DNA of 64,000 nt. It comes from Gymnodinialimonas ulvae (lineage in GTDB: Bacteria > Pseudomonadota > Alphaproteobacteria > Rhodobacterales > Rhodobacteraceae). This document shows, in pieces, positions 41,964-50,118 of this stretch (positions within the stretch are counted from its first letter, which is position 1; every line of letters starts with the position of its first letter). The stretch spans positions 62,001-126,000 of the forward strand of contig NZ_JBBIFX010000001.1 in NCBI RefSeq assembly GCF_037543845.1. Direction: 5' to 3'. The position numbers and the translations under genes were made by a program. The notes beneath the pieces were generated by a model. That model had not been told where the DNA came from. It saw only the letters and a list, made by a program, of their open reading frames with translations, and made no database searches.

Positions 41964-42731
41964 ATGTCGGATGTGTTGGTTCATATGGAAGAGATCACCA
42001 AGCATTTCGGGCCGGTGATCGCGCTCAACGGGGTGTCGTTCGACGTGAAGGCGGGGGAATGCCACTGCCTTCTGGGCGACAATGGCGCGGGGAAATCGAC
42101 CTTCATCAAGACGATGTCGGGGGTGCATAAACCGACGTCGGGCAAGATCTTGTTCGAAGGGCGCGAGATGAATTTCTCGTCCCCGCGCGACGCGATGGAG
42201 GCGGGGATTGCGACGGTTTATCAAGACCTTGCGATGATCCCGCTGATGAGCGTCACGCGCAATTTCTGGATGGGGCGGGAGCCGAAGAAGGGTCTGTTCA
42301 TCGATTTCGACAAGGCCAATTCCACGACGATGGCCGAGATGAAGAAGATGGGGATCAACCTGCGCTCGCCCGATCAGGCCGTGGGCACCCTTTCGGGAGG
42401 CGAGCGGCAGACGGTTGCGATAGCGCGCGCGGTCTATTTCGGGGCCAAGGTCCTGATCCTTGACGAGCCGACGAGCGCGCTTGGCGTGCGGCAGACGTCG
42501 AACGTTCTGGCGACCGTGGACAAGGTGCGCAAGAACGGCATCGGGGTGGTGTTCATCACCCACAACGTGCGCCACGCGATGGCGGTGGGCGACCGGTTCA
42601 CAGTTCTTAACAGAGGTAAGACTTTGGGCACGGCGGCGCGTGGAGAGATCACGCCGGAGGACTTGCAGGATCTGATGGCCGGTGGTCAGGAAATGGCGCA
42701 GCTTGAAGGCTCGCTTGGCGGGACCGTCTGA
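41964..42731 (+). CDS. CUT2 sugar ABC transporter, single-domain ATPase
   Basis: A 255-aa ATPase with one nucleotide-binding domain, unlike RhaT and most CUT2 ATPases, which have two. Walker A GDNGAGKST, Q-loop VYQD, signature LSGGERQTV and Walker B VLILDEPTSAL are intact, so a homodimer would have two functional sites. The gene order binding protein-permease-single ATPase is that of the FrcBCA group. It lies directly between the permease and the PhyH gene with 1-2 base gaps. Confidence 0.9.
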   Translation: MSDVLVHMEEITKHFGPVIALNGVSFDVKAGECHCLLGDNGAGKSTFIKTMSGVHKPTSGKILFEGREMNFSSPRDAMEAGIATVYQDLAMIPLMSVTRNFWMGREPKKGLFIDFDKANSTTMAEMKKMGINLRSPDQAVGTLSGGERQTVAIARAVYFGAKVLILDEPTSALGVRQTSNVLATVDKVRKNGIGVVFITHNVRHAMAVGDRFTVLNRGKTLGTAARGEITPEDLQDLMAGGQEMAQLEGSLGGTV

Positions 42732-42732
42732 G

Positions 42733-43914
42733 ATGGCGATGGCGGGGGGGTGGTTCGGCGAAGGCGCTCTGGACGTGGAGGCGTTCCGCGCCTTGGTGGG
42801 GCAAACGCTCGACCCTGCCCGCGTGCCCCATGCGCGGCGGATCGAGGCCAACGTGCCGGTCTATGACGTGGGCATCGGCACGGCGGGGCCGGGCAACACG
42901 ATCCTGAACGAATATGGTAAATGGGCCCTGATGCAGGAATGGATGTGGGTCCTGCGCGACGGGCCGGGGGCGTTGAAGATCGAGAACGCCTATGCCGATA
43001 CGGGCGTGATCGACGCGGCCACCGAGATCTTTGACAAGATCATCGCGCAAGAGGCCGAGGCGGGCCTTGGCGGCGGGGATCATTTCGCCAAGCCCGGAAC
43101 GAATGCGCGGATCTGGAACGCGTTGGAAAAGCTGTGCCGCGCCGATCCGGAGGTCTTCGCGCGCTACCACGGATGCGCGGCGATTGATGCGGTGTCGCAG
43201 GCCTGGGTCGGGCCGTGGTATCAGATGACCGCGCAGGTCAACGTCGTGCGACCTGGCGGTAAGGCGCAATCCGCGCATCGTGACTACCACCTTGGTTTCA
43301 TGGACAAGGTCCATGCGGGCGAATTCCCGCCCCATATCCATGAGCTGTCCCCGATGCTGACTCTGCAAGGCGGTGTCGCCCATTGCGACGTTCCGGTGGA
43401 GGCCGGGCCCACGAAGCTGTTGCCATTTTCGCAAGGCTTTGTGCCGGGTTACATGGCATTTCACGAGGCGGCATTTGCCGAGGTGTTCGAAGACACCTTC
43501 GTGCAGGTGCCGTTGGCCAAGGGCGATTTGGTGTTCTTCAACCCGGCGCTGTTCCATGCGGCGGGCGACAACCGCACGCCGGGCGTGCAGCGCATGGTGA
43601 ACCTGTTCCAGGTGTCGTCGTGCATGGGCCGCGCGATGGAGGTCGTGGACCGTGATGCGATGTGCCGGATGTTGTATCCTGTGGTGCAGCGGATGCAGGT
43701 TACGGGCGGATTTGCGCCCGGCGGCATGGACGCGGTGATCAATGCGGCGGCGGAGGGCTATGCCTTTCCCACCCATCTCGACAGTGATCCGCCCAAAGGG
43801 GGACGGGCGCCGGAATCGATGGTGTTCCTGTTCCGACGGGCGTTGGAGCGGGGCATGCTGCCGGAGCAGTTCGAGGCGGAAATGGACAAGCTGAAGGAGC
43901 GGCGCAGGGCATGA
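42733..43914 (+). CDS. PhyH-family (phytanoyl-CoA dioxygenase-like) Fe(II)/2-oxoglutarate oxygenase
   Basis: A 393-aa protein of the PhyH superfamily. The iron ligands are probably His and Asp of QSAHRDYHLGF and the distal His of FFNPALFHAAGDNRTP, with the Arg nearby for 2-oxoglutarate. ATG 42733 lies one base after the ATPase stop, and the 3' end overlaps the iolB-like gene by 4 bases, so it belongs to the LacI-controlled importer unit. Such enzymes hydroxylate or oxidatively demethylate small molecules. An O-methyl-inositol demethylase (pinitol, ononitol) is one idea, purely inferred. Confidence 0.8.
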   Translation: MAMAGGWFGEGALDVEAFRALVGQTLDPARVPHARRIEANVPVYDVGIGTAGPGNTILNEYGKWALMQEWMWVLRDGPGALKIENAYADTGVIDAATEIFDKIIAQEAEAGLGGGDHFAKPGTNARIWNALEKLCRADPEVFARYHGCAAIDAVSQAWVGPWYQMTAQVNVVRPGGKAQSAHRDYHLGFMDKVHAGEFPPHIHELSPMLTLQGGVAHCDVPVEAGPTKLLPFSQGFVPGYMAFHEAAFAEVFEDTFVQVPLAKGDLVFFNPALFHAAGDNRTPGVQRMVNLFQVSSCMGRAMEVVDRDAMCRMLYPVVQRMQVTGGFAPGGMDAVINAAAEGYAFPTHLDSDPPKGGRAPESMVFLFRRALERGMLPEQFEAEMDKLKERRRA

Positions 43915-44684
43915 GTTTACTGGTGAAACCCGAGGGCACGCGGGGCCGTGTTCATGCGATCACGCCCGAACGCGCCGGGTGGGGGTATGTGGGTTTTGAC
44001 GTCTGGCATCTGGCGCCGGGTGAGGTGGCGGAGGGATTTGAGGCGGGGCGCGAGGTGATCCTTGTGTTGGTTGAGGGGCGCGCGGTGGTCGAGGGCTTCG
44101 GCGAGATGGGCGTGCGGATGAGCGTGTGGGAAAAGACCCCGCCTGCCTGCGCCTATAGGCCGGGCGATTGGCAGGTCACGGCGGTCAGCGATTGCGTGCT
44201 CGCGGTGTGTTCCGCGCCGGGTACGAGCGCGCGGCCTGCGCAGGTGTTGGGGCCGGATGGGATCGAGATGGTGGAGCGGGGGCAGGGCACCAACCTGCGC
44301 CATATCCACAACATCGCGATGGAGGATCGTGACGTTGCCGACAGCCTTCTTGTAACAGAAGTTTTCACGCCTGCGGGCCATTGGAGCAGCTACGCGCCGC
44401 ATCGCCATGACGAGGATGACTTCCCGCGCATCACCTATCTGGAGGAGACGTATTATCACCGGTTGAACCCGGGCACAGGGTTCGGGGTGCAGCGGGTGTT
44501 TACCGAGGACGGGACGCTCGACGAGACGATGGCGGTGAGCGACGGTGACGTGGTGTTGGTGCCCAAGGGGCATCATCCGTGTGGGACGCCTTACGGGGTT
44601 GAGATGTATTACCTCAACGTGATGGCGGGGCCGCGTCGGGCCTGGCGGTTCGAGGCGCACCCGGATTTCGCGCATCTGATGTGA
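43911..44684 (+). CDS. Second IolB/KduI-family isomerase-like protein
   Basis: A 257-aa bicupin homologous to IolB. The C-terminal half has the metal site SSYAPHRHDEDDFPRITYLEETYYHRLNP and the closing GHHPCGTPYGVEMYYLNVMAGP block that lines up with the IolB at 31534, but the N-terminal half is shorter and quite different. It starts at an ATGA overlap with the PhyH gene. It may act on a modified 5-deoxyglucuronate or another uronate produced by this branch. The duplication within one locus is unusual. Confidence 0.82.
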   Translation: MSLLVKPEGTRGRVHAITPERAGWGYVGFDVWHLAPGEVAEGFEAGREVILVLVEGRAVVEGFGEMGVRMSVWEKTPPACAYRPGDWQVTAVSDCVLAVCSAPGTSARPAQVLGPDGIEMVERGQGTNLRHIHNIAMEDRDVADSLLVTEVFTPAGHWSSYAPHRHDEDDFPRITYLEETYYHRLNPGTGFGVQRVFTEDGTLDETMAVSDGDVVLVPKGHHPCGTPYGVEMYYLNVMAGPRRAWRFEAHPDFAHLM

Positions 44685-44724
44685 GAATTGGTACGATCCG
44701 GGGCGTCGCTGCGGCGTTGCGGCC

Positions 44725-46275
44725 TTACGCCGTCTCGCGCAGGAGGCGGCGCAGAATCTTGCCGGACGGTGATTTGGGGATCGCGTCAACGAAACGGACC
44801 TCTGCGGGCACCTTGTAGCTGGCCAGCCGGTCGCGCAAGTAGTCCCCGATCGCCTCGTCCGTCATGGATGTATCCGCCGCCAGAACGATATGTGCCACAG
44901 GTCGTTCCCCGGCCTCCGCGTCGGCACGTCCTACGACCCCGGCATCGGCGATATCCGGATGGGTCAGAAGGACGGCCTCGATCTCGGCGGGCGCGACCTG
45001 AAAGCCGTTGACCTTGATCAGTTCCTTGAGACGGTCATGCAGGGTCACGTAGCCGTCGGCGTCGATGCTGGCCACGTCCCCCGTCTTGAGCCAGCCATCC
45101 GCGCTCAGCGTTTGGGCGTTGTCTTCGGGGCGGTTGAGATAGCCGTTCATCACATGCGGGCCGTGGACCCAAAGCTCGCCCGCGGCGTCGACGGGCTGGT
45201 CCGCGCCCGTCTCGGGATCCACGATCCGGACGGCGGAATTGGGAAAGGCGACGCCGACGGTGCCCGGCCGGTTGTTGTGCGGAAACTGACAGGTGGCGAC
45301 AGTTGTGACCTCGGTCATGCCCCAGCCTTGCAGAACTGCACATCCAAGGCGATCGGTGACCGCTTGCGCGACCTCTTCTCCGAGCGGCGCAGCGCCGGAA
45401 ACGATGGTGTCCACGCAGGACAGATCATGGGCGTCGACCAGCGGGTGCTTGGCGAGGCCCACGATGATGGGTGGCACGACGTAGAGCAACGGCATGCGGT
45501 GCTCTTCGATCAGCTCAAGGAACCGCGGCAGGTCAAAACGCGGCAGGGTCACGAGGCAGCCCTGCTGTGCCAGCGTGACATTGGCGACGACGGTGAGACC
45601 GAACATGTGAAAGAAAGGCAGGACCGCGATGGTGGTGGCTCCCGCCGCGATCGTAGGCATGGCCGCGACGCATTGATCGATATTCACCACGAGATTGCGG
45701 TGGGTCAGGCACACGCCTTTGGGCAGGCCAGTCGTGCCCGAGGAATAGGGCATCGCAACCACGGTCTTCTCCGGATCGATGGGGGCCTGGGCGGGCAGCG
45801 CATCGCCCATCAGAGCCTCAAGCGAGGTGGCGCCTGGCGCCTCTCCCATCACGATGATCTCGGACACGACTGTGCCCTCGGCGCCGGCTTGCGCGGTCTT
45901 ATAGCACTCGGGCGAGGTGATCAGCAAAGTCGCGCCACTGTCCAAAAGCTGTCTGTTCAGCTCGGCGCCAGAGTAGCTGGGATTGACGGTGGTCACGGTT
46001 CCGCCCGCATAGGCCGTGCCGTGGAAGGCCGTCACCCAATCGATGCAGTTCGGTGCCATCAAGGCTGTCACAGTTCCCGCGCCCTGACCGCGCGCCGTCA
46101 ATCCGCCCGCAAGCTTCCGGATACGATCCATAAGGTCGCGCCCGGTCACCGCCTGCTGCGTGATGCCGTCGATCATGACCCTCTTGTCCGCGCGTGCCTC
46201 CAACCCCTGAAACACCCGTTCGGTGACCGACAGGTTGAGTAGATCGACCGGGGGGAGAGGACTTTCGAAGCTCAT
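44725..46275 (-). CDS. AMP-forming acyl-CoA ligase (4-coumarate-CoA ligase-like)
   Basis: A 516-aa ANL-superfamily ligase that adenylates a carboxylic acid and transfers it to CoA. The P-loop motif VVAMPYSSGTTGLPKGVCLTH, the A5 motif QGWGMTEVTT, GELWVHGPHVMNGYLN, the hinge LHDRLKELIKVNGFQVAP and the catalytic Lys in PKSPSGKILRRLL are intact. Overall it resembles 4CL and aryl or medium-chain acyl ligases. Start at 46275, with AAAGG upstream at good spacing. It stands alone between divergent and convergent neighbours, so context does not name its acid. Confidence 0.87.
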   Translation of the reverse strand: MSFESPLPPVDLLNLSVTERVFQGLEARADKRVMIDGITQQAVTGRDLMDRIRKLAGGLTARGQGAGTVTALMAPNCIDWVTAFHGTAYAGGTVTTVNPSYSGAELNRQLLDSGATLLITSPECYKTAQAGAEGTVVSEIIVMGEAPGATSLEALMGDALPAQAPIDPEKTVVAMPYSSGTTGLPKGVCLTHRNLVVNIDQCVAAMPTIAAGATTIAVLPFFHMFGLTVVANVTLAQQGCLVTLPRFDLPRFLELIEEHRMPLLYVVPPIIVGLAKHPLVDAHDLSCVDTIVSGAAPLGEEVAQAVTDRLGCAVLQGWGMTEVTTVATCQFPHNNRPGTVGVAFPNSAVRIVDPETGADQPVDAAGELWVHGPHVMNGYLNRPEDNAQTLSADGWLKTGDVASIDADGYVTLHDRLKELIKVNGFQVAPAEIEAVLLTHPDIADAGVVGRADAEAGERPVAHIVLAADTSMTDEAIGDYLRDRLASYKVPAEVRFVDAIPKSPSGKILRRLLRETA

Positions 46276-46542
46276 GTGCATAGCCTTTGAATGGGGGCGC
46301 ATTGGATTGGTTTTGCGAGCCTAGCAGGTTGTCGGAGCATGACACGGAAAAATCTTGCAACGTCGCGCGCGAAATGCATTTGCCGGTTGGGTCGCCGTTT
46401 AGGTGATCCTAAGGCTCGGCCTTGCATCGCAGCCCTTCGAGCCGAAAGCAGCAATTGTTTGATTGGGCTTAAAGCCGTCGGTCGCGGCGCAGGCTTGGTG
46501 CGGATGAGTGCCACCTTTGCGGCGCTGTGGTAGGGTTGGCGG

Positions 46543-46891
46543 ATGATCAAGTTCTCGCAACCCTTTGTCGCGCTGCCCGTGCCGTCGGTTGTCGAAGCGC
46601 AGGGATGGTATCGGGATCGCCTGGGGTTCGAGGTGCGGTGGCACAATAAGGGTGGGCGCATCGGCGGCGTGCCCCATGGTGAGGCAGCGGTGTTCTTGCC
46701 GGAGATCGAGGGGGAAGATCCAGCGCAATGAAGTGTGGATCTTTTGCCCGGATGTGGATGTGGTCCATGCCGATCTGGTGGCGCGGGGGGCGCCGATGAC
46801 CGGGCGGCTGGCCGATACTCCTTTGGGCCTGCGGCGGTTTACGGTGACCGATCTGGCCGGTCACCAATTGAATTTCTTCCACTATTTGTGA
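46543..46891 (+). pseudogene. VOC/glyoxalase-family gene split by a frameshift
   Basis: Frame 1 from ATG 46543 encodes the first half of a VOC protein (KFSQPFVALPVPSVVEAQGWY, then RDRLGFEVRWH) and stops at 46729-46731. The second half continues in the +1 frame (EVWIFCPDVDVVHADLVARG, then GLRRFTVTDLAGHQLNF) to the TGA at 46889-46891. Joined, they give about 116 aa, a normal length for a single VOC-domain protein. The switch lies around 46715-46735, where a small indel has occurred. It is either a real pseudogene or an assembly error. No slippery site was seen. Confidence 0.8.
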
Positions 46892-46919
46892 GGGGGCGGG
46901 AAGGGGGATTGGCCCCCGT

Positions 46920-47384
46920 TTACTGGCCCATGATGATGGCCATGATTTCGGCCTGCCGACCCATCATGCGGGCCTGCATTTCGGGGGCGAGGTCGGCCAT
47001 GATCGCGGTGAACATCGGCTGGGTCTGCACCAGGATCGAGCGGCCCACGTCGGAGGAATAGAACTCTATCATGGCGCTGAGTTCCTCGGTGGTGAAGGTC
47101 TCGGACATGGCGTCGATCATCAGCGCCTCAAGCCGGGGTTGAAAGCCGGTCAGCTCTTCGGAGAGCAGGTTGCCGAGATCGGTCAATTGGCTCTCGGAGA
47201 GCTCGACGCCGGGGGGCAGGGTGGCGGCGATCTGCGCGGCGGAGGCCTCGGGCGAGAACATCGCGGCGGTCATTTCCTGCACGGCGGGAAGGGCGGCGTA
47301 TTCGCGAGCGAGGTCTTCGGTCGATTGGGCCGTTGTGGTGAGGGGCGTGAGGGCGAGGGCAAGGGCAAAGGGAAGGGCGCGCAT
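46920..47384 (-). CDS. DUF2059-family periplasmic protein
   Basis: A 154-aa protein with a signal peptide (MRALPFALALALTPLTTTA, cleavage likely after AQS) and a helical domain with the DUF2059 pattern: LIDAMSETFTTEEL, then MIEFYSSDVGRSI and a methionine-rich end. Its function is unknown; members are exported or periplasmic. The frame extends upstream to 47741 over the next gene, but the signal peptide fixes the start at 47384. Monocistronic as far as can be seen. Confidence 0.8.
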   Translation of the reverse strand: MRALPFALALALTPLTTTAQSTEDLAREYAALPAVQEMTAAMFSPEASAAQIAATLPPGVELSESQLTDLGNLLSEELTGFQPRLEALMIDAMSETFTTEELSAMIEFYSSDVGRSILVQTQPMFTAIMADLAPEMQARMMGRQAEIMAIIMGQ

Positions 47385-47483
47385 AGGGTCTGCTCCTGTA
47401 AGGGACGGGTTGAGGTTGCGCTTATAGGTGGGGTGCGCGGCGGGAATCGCAAAGGAAATTTTGCGGCAATATCGGGGCAGTGG

Positions 47484-47529
47484 GCGATGGGCAATGGACG
47501 GGGGGCGATGGACGGGGGCAATGGACGGG
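47484..47529. repeat. Short degenerate tandem repeat
   Basis: ATGGACGGG occurs three times (47494, 47508, 47521) within G-rich spacers, with a related ATGGGC at 47487. The unit length is 13-14 bases. It lies in the 172-base gap between the DUF2059 and dimethylargininase genes; no function is evident. Confidence 0.55.
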
Positions 47530-47556
47530 CGCGCGCCGTGGGGGCGGGAGGTTGCG

Positions 47557-48351
47557 TCAGGTGGGCGGCGAGAAGCGCAGCGACAGGCAGGACATGCCGC
47601 CGTCGAGTTTGGCGGCCTCGGAATTGCCGATCTCGACCACGTTGTAGCCCGCACGGTCGAGCGCCGCTGCGGTGCGCGGGAAGCCCGCGGGAAACAGCAC
47701 CGCATCGTTGAAGCGGATGGCGTTGGCGGATGCGTCTTCACCGTCTTCGGTGTAGATCAGGTCGTAGCCGTCAAAGCAGCCGGAGGCGGCGAGGCGGCGG
47801 GTGGTGAGGATCGTGTCGGCATCCAGAAGGCTGCAATCGGTCTTGAAATGCAGAACGTCGGGGGGCGTTTGCAGCTCGCGCAGCGTGTATCCCCAATCGG
47901 AAACGATGGCGCGCAGTTCCCAGACGCCAGCGGCATCGGTACGGGCGGATTTGCCCACGAGGATCTCGCGTTCGGTGACAAGGATATCGCCGCCTTCGAT
48001 ATGGCCGGGGCCGGAGATCTGGCGCATGTGCGGACCGTAGGCGGCTTCGATCGCGGGGCGGATCGCGGCGGCCTCGCCCAGACGGCTTGGCGCGCCGGGG
48101 CGCATGATCACGGCGCCTTTCGGCAGGCAGAGGGCGGCGTCCTCAACAAAGGTGCTGTCGGGGAAGTCTTCGAGCGCATCGAGCAGGGTAACGTTCGCCC
48201 CGGTGGCGCGCAGGGCGGCGACGTAATCGGCATGGTGGGCGCGGAAGGTGGCGAGATCGGGCGCGCCGGTGTCGACCGCGCGCAGGCCATCGACGCTGCT
48301 GATCGAGGGGGTGCGGCAGATGGCGTGGGTGAAGGTGAAGGACGCGGCCAT
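47557..48351 (-). CDS. Dimethylarginine dimethylaminohydrolase (DDAH)-like amidinohydrolase
   Basis: A 264-aa pentein-fold hydrolase of the DDAH type. Characteristic parts are TFVEDAALCLPKGAVIMRPG, GHIEGGDILV, the ANAIRFNDAVLFPAG block and the C-terminal catalytic Cys in GGMSCLSLRF; the catalytic His is likely in the VLHFKTD segment. It would convert methylated arginine to citrulline plus methylamine (EC 3.5.3.18). ATG 48351 lies 4 bases after the soeC stop on the same strand, so it is probably transcribed with soeABC, an unexpected partner. A related amidinohydrolase activity is possible. Confidence 0.82.
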   Translation of the reverse strand: MAASFTFTHAICRTPSISSVDGLRAVDTGAPDLATFRAHHADYVAALRATGANVTLLDALEDFPDSTFVEDAALCLPKGAVIMRPGAPSRLGEAAAIRPAIEAAYGPHMRQISGPGHIEGGDILVTEREILVGKSARTDAAGVWELRAIVSDWGYTLRELQTPPDVLHFKTDCSLLDADTILTTRRLAASGCFDGYDLIYTEDGEDASANAIRFNDAVLFPAGFPRTAAALDRAGYNVVEIGNSEAAKLDGGMSCLSLRFSPPT

Positions 48352-48355
48352 GGGC

Positions 48356-49231
48356 CTAGCGCTTGCCGTAGTAGAGGCCCACGACGTGTTCGGCCTCGGC
48401 GAAGAAGAGCCAGCGGGCGGTGGCGACACCTGCGACGTGGCTGAGGATCGCGACGAGGGCCAGCGCGTGGCTGAACGGCAGGAGAAGCAGGATCAGCACT
48501 GGCAGCACAAAGGCCAGCAGACCCGCGATGAGGCGGAGTTTGAGGCTATGTTTGCGGCCCACGACGTGGACGAATTCGCGCAGCAGGTAATTGGTGCCGG
48601 TATGGGGCGGCTCGAACGCGCTGACCGTGCCGATGCGGCCCAGACCGGTGGCGGTTTCCATATCGGTGCCGGAGCGCGCAAACGCCCCGTCGCCGATGAT
48701 CCAGGTGGCCAGCGTGATGGCGCCTGCGAGGACGAGAAGGATGACGGCCAGCGTGATCTGACCGGCCAGAAGCGCGCCGCCCGCAAGCGACAGCGTCAGG
48801 AACTTCGCAGGCGTCCAAGGCATGTGCCAGCGCGGGACGGTCTTCATCTGCGCGTAGATCATCGAGGTGGTGAAGACGGTGCCGAGCGACAGCGCTGCGC
48901 CGAGGTAGCCCAGGGGTTGCCAGACGGCGGAGAAGAAGACGAGGCCCGCGCCGAAAAGCGCCATCACCAGAAGCGCCGCGACGGCGCAGATGCCTTCGCG
49001 CGACAGCCAGCTTGAGCGCCATTGGCTGAAGGCTTTCCACGCGCGTTCTGGGTGGCCGAGGTGGAAGGTGGAGGCCATCAGGCCGCCCACGGCCAGCACA
49101 TAGCCGATCACGAAGAACCAAAATGCGGTCATGCCGGTAACATCTGGCAGGCCCAGACCCAGGAAGGTCAGGAGGCCGAAGCCGAGCCCCGAAAGCGTGG
49201 TGAAGATGATGACAGAGGGGGCGGGATGCAT
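48356..49231 (-). CDS. soeC: DmsC-family membrane anchor, probable SoeC
   Basis: A 291-aa integral membrane protein with about eight spans, of the DmsC/SoeC type, that takes electrons from the iron-sulfur subunit to the quinone pool or the reverse. Seen are the STFHLGHPERAWKAFSQWRSSWLSRE block, the MIYAQMKTVPRWH loop and repeated hydrophobic segments. It starts one base after the soeB stop. The assignment as sulfite dehydrogenase anchor follows the soeA call. Confidence 0.78.
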   Translation of the reverse strand: MHPAPSVIIFTTLSGLGFGLLTFLGLGLPDVTGMTAFWFFVIGYVLAVGGLMASTFHLGHPERAWKAFSQWRSSWLSREGICAVAALLVMALFGAGLVFFSAVWQPLGYLGAALSLGTVFTTSMIYAQMKTVPRWHMPWTPAKFLTLSLAGGALLAGQITLAVILLVLAGAITLATWIIGDGAFARSGTDMETATGLGRIGTVSAFEPPHTGTNYLLREFVHVVGRKHSLKLRLIAGLLAFVLPVLILLLLPFSHALALVAILSHVAGVATARWLFFAEAEHVVGLYYGKR

Positions 49232-49232
49232 G

Positions 49233-50012
49233 TTACGCGCTCTTTCCAGGGATCTTGTCGAGGGCCTTGTCGAGCCAGCCGATGAAGCCACCGGGGTTTT
49301 CGGCCACGGGCTCCAGATAGGGGGCGAGGACGTCGAACTCGGGCAGGTCATCCTTGGGCCGCGGCGGCAGGTATTGGTTCACGGGCTTGGTGCCCTGTTC
49401 GGGCATCAGGTCGATGCCGCCGCGCTCGGCGCTCAGGCGCGAGACGTGGCTGTCGGGGTCGGCGAAATCGCCGAAATGGCGCGCGCCCGCCGGGCAAGTG
49501 CGCACGCAGGCCGGTTCGCGGTCTTCCTCGGGCAGGTTTTCATTATAGATGCGGTCGACGCAGAGGGTGCATTTCTTCATCACGCCTTCGTCCTGATCCA
49601 GCTCGCGCGCGCCGTAGGGGCAGGCCCACGCGCACAGACCGCAGCCGATGCAATCCTTTTCGTTGACCAAGACGATGCCGTCCTCTTCGCGCTTGTAGGA
49701 CGCGCCGGTGGGGCAAACGGTGACGCAGGGGGCGTCTTCGCAATGCAGGCAGGACTTGGGGAAGTGGATGGTTTGCGCGGCGGGGTGCGGCTTGGCGGAG
49801 GTCGCGAGCGGTTGCACGGAATAGGAGTGCACACGGTTGAGGAAGGTGCCGGTTGGGTCGGCGCCGTAGGCGTCCTGATCCGAGAGCGGCGCGCCGTAAT
49901 TCTCGGTGTTCCAGCCTTTACAGGAGATCACGCAGGCGTGGCAGCCGACGCAGGTGTCGAGGTCGATGACTAGGCCGAGTTTCTTTTTGGTCGAGGTGGG
50001 AAGCTGGGTCAT
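49233..50012 (-). CDS. soeB: 4Fe-4S ferredoxin-type electron transfer subunit, probable SoeB
   Basis: A 259-aa DmsB/PhsB-type subunit with four cysteine clusters: CVGCHACVISCK near residue 20, CLHCEDAPCVTVCPTGA at about 85-100, CIGCGLCAWACPYGAR at about 118-133, and CTLC with CVRTCPAGARHFGD later. Together they hold four [4Fe-4S] centres that wire the molybdenum subunit to the membrane anchor. ATG 50012 is the natural start; the long upstream extension to 50291 lies in another gene's territory. It lies between soeA and soeC. Confidence 0.85.
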   Translation of the reverse strand: MTQLPTSTKKKLGLVIDLDTCVGCHACVISCKGWNTENYGAPLSDQDAYGADPTGTFLNRVHSYSVQPLATSAKPHPAAQTIHFPKSCLHCEDAPCVTVCPTGASYKREEDGIVLVNEKDCIGCGLCAWACPYGARELDQDEGVMKKCTLCVDRIYNENLPEEDREPACVRTCPAGARHFGDFADPDSHVSRLSAERGGIDLMPEQGTKPVNQYLPPRPKDDLPEFDVLAPYLEPVAENPGGFIGWLDKALDKIPGKSA

Positions 50013-50118
50013 GAGTGCGGCCTGGCTGAAAGGGGGGCATGGGGGCGCTGCCCCCGTCCTGCGGACCCCCCCGAGGTATTTGGAAAGCAAAGAGGGGCGG
50101 GTTGCGCGTTTGGAGTGT

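Noticed and set aside
46276..46542. Possible regulatory elements between the acyl-CoA ligase and VOC genes
   Set aside because: Read on both strands; no convincing palindrome, repeat or small gene was found.
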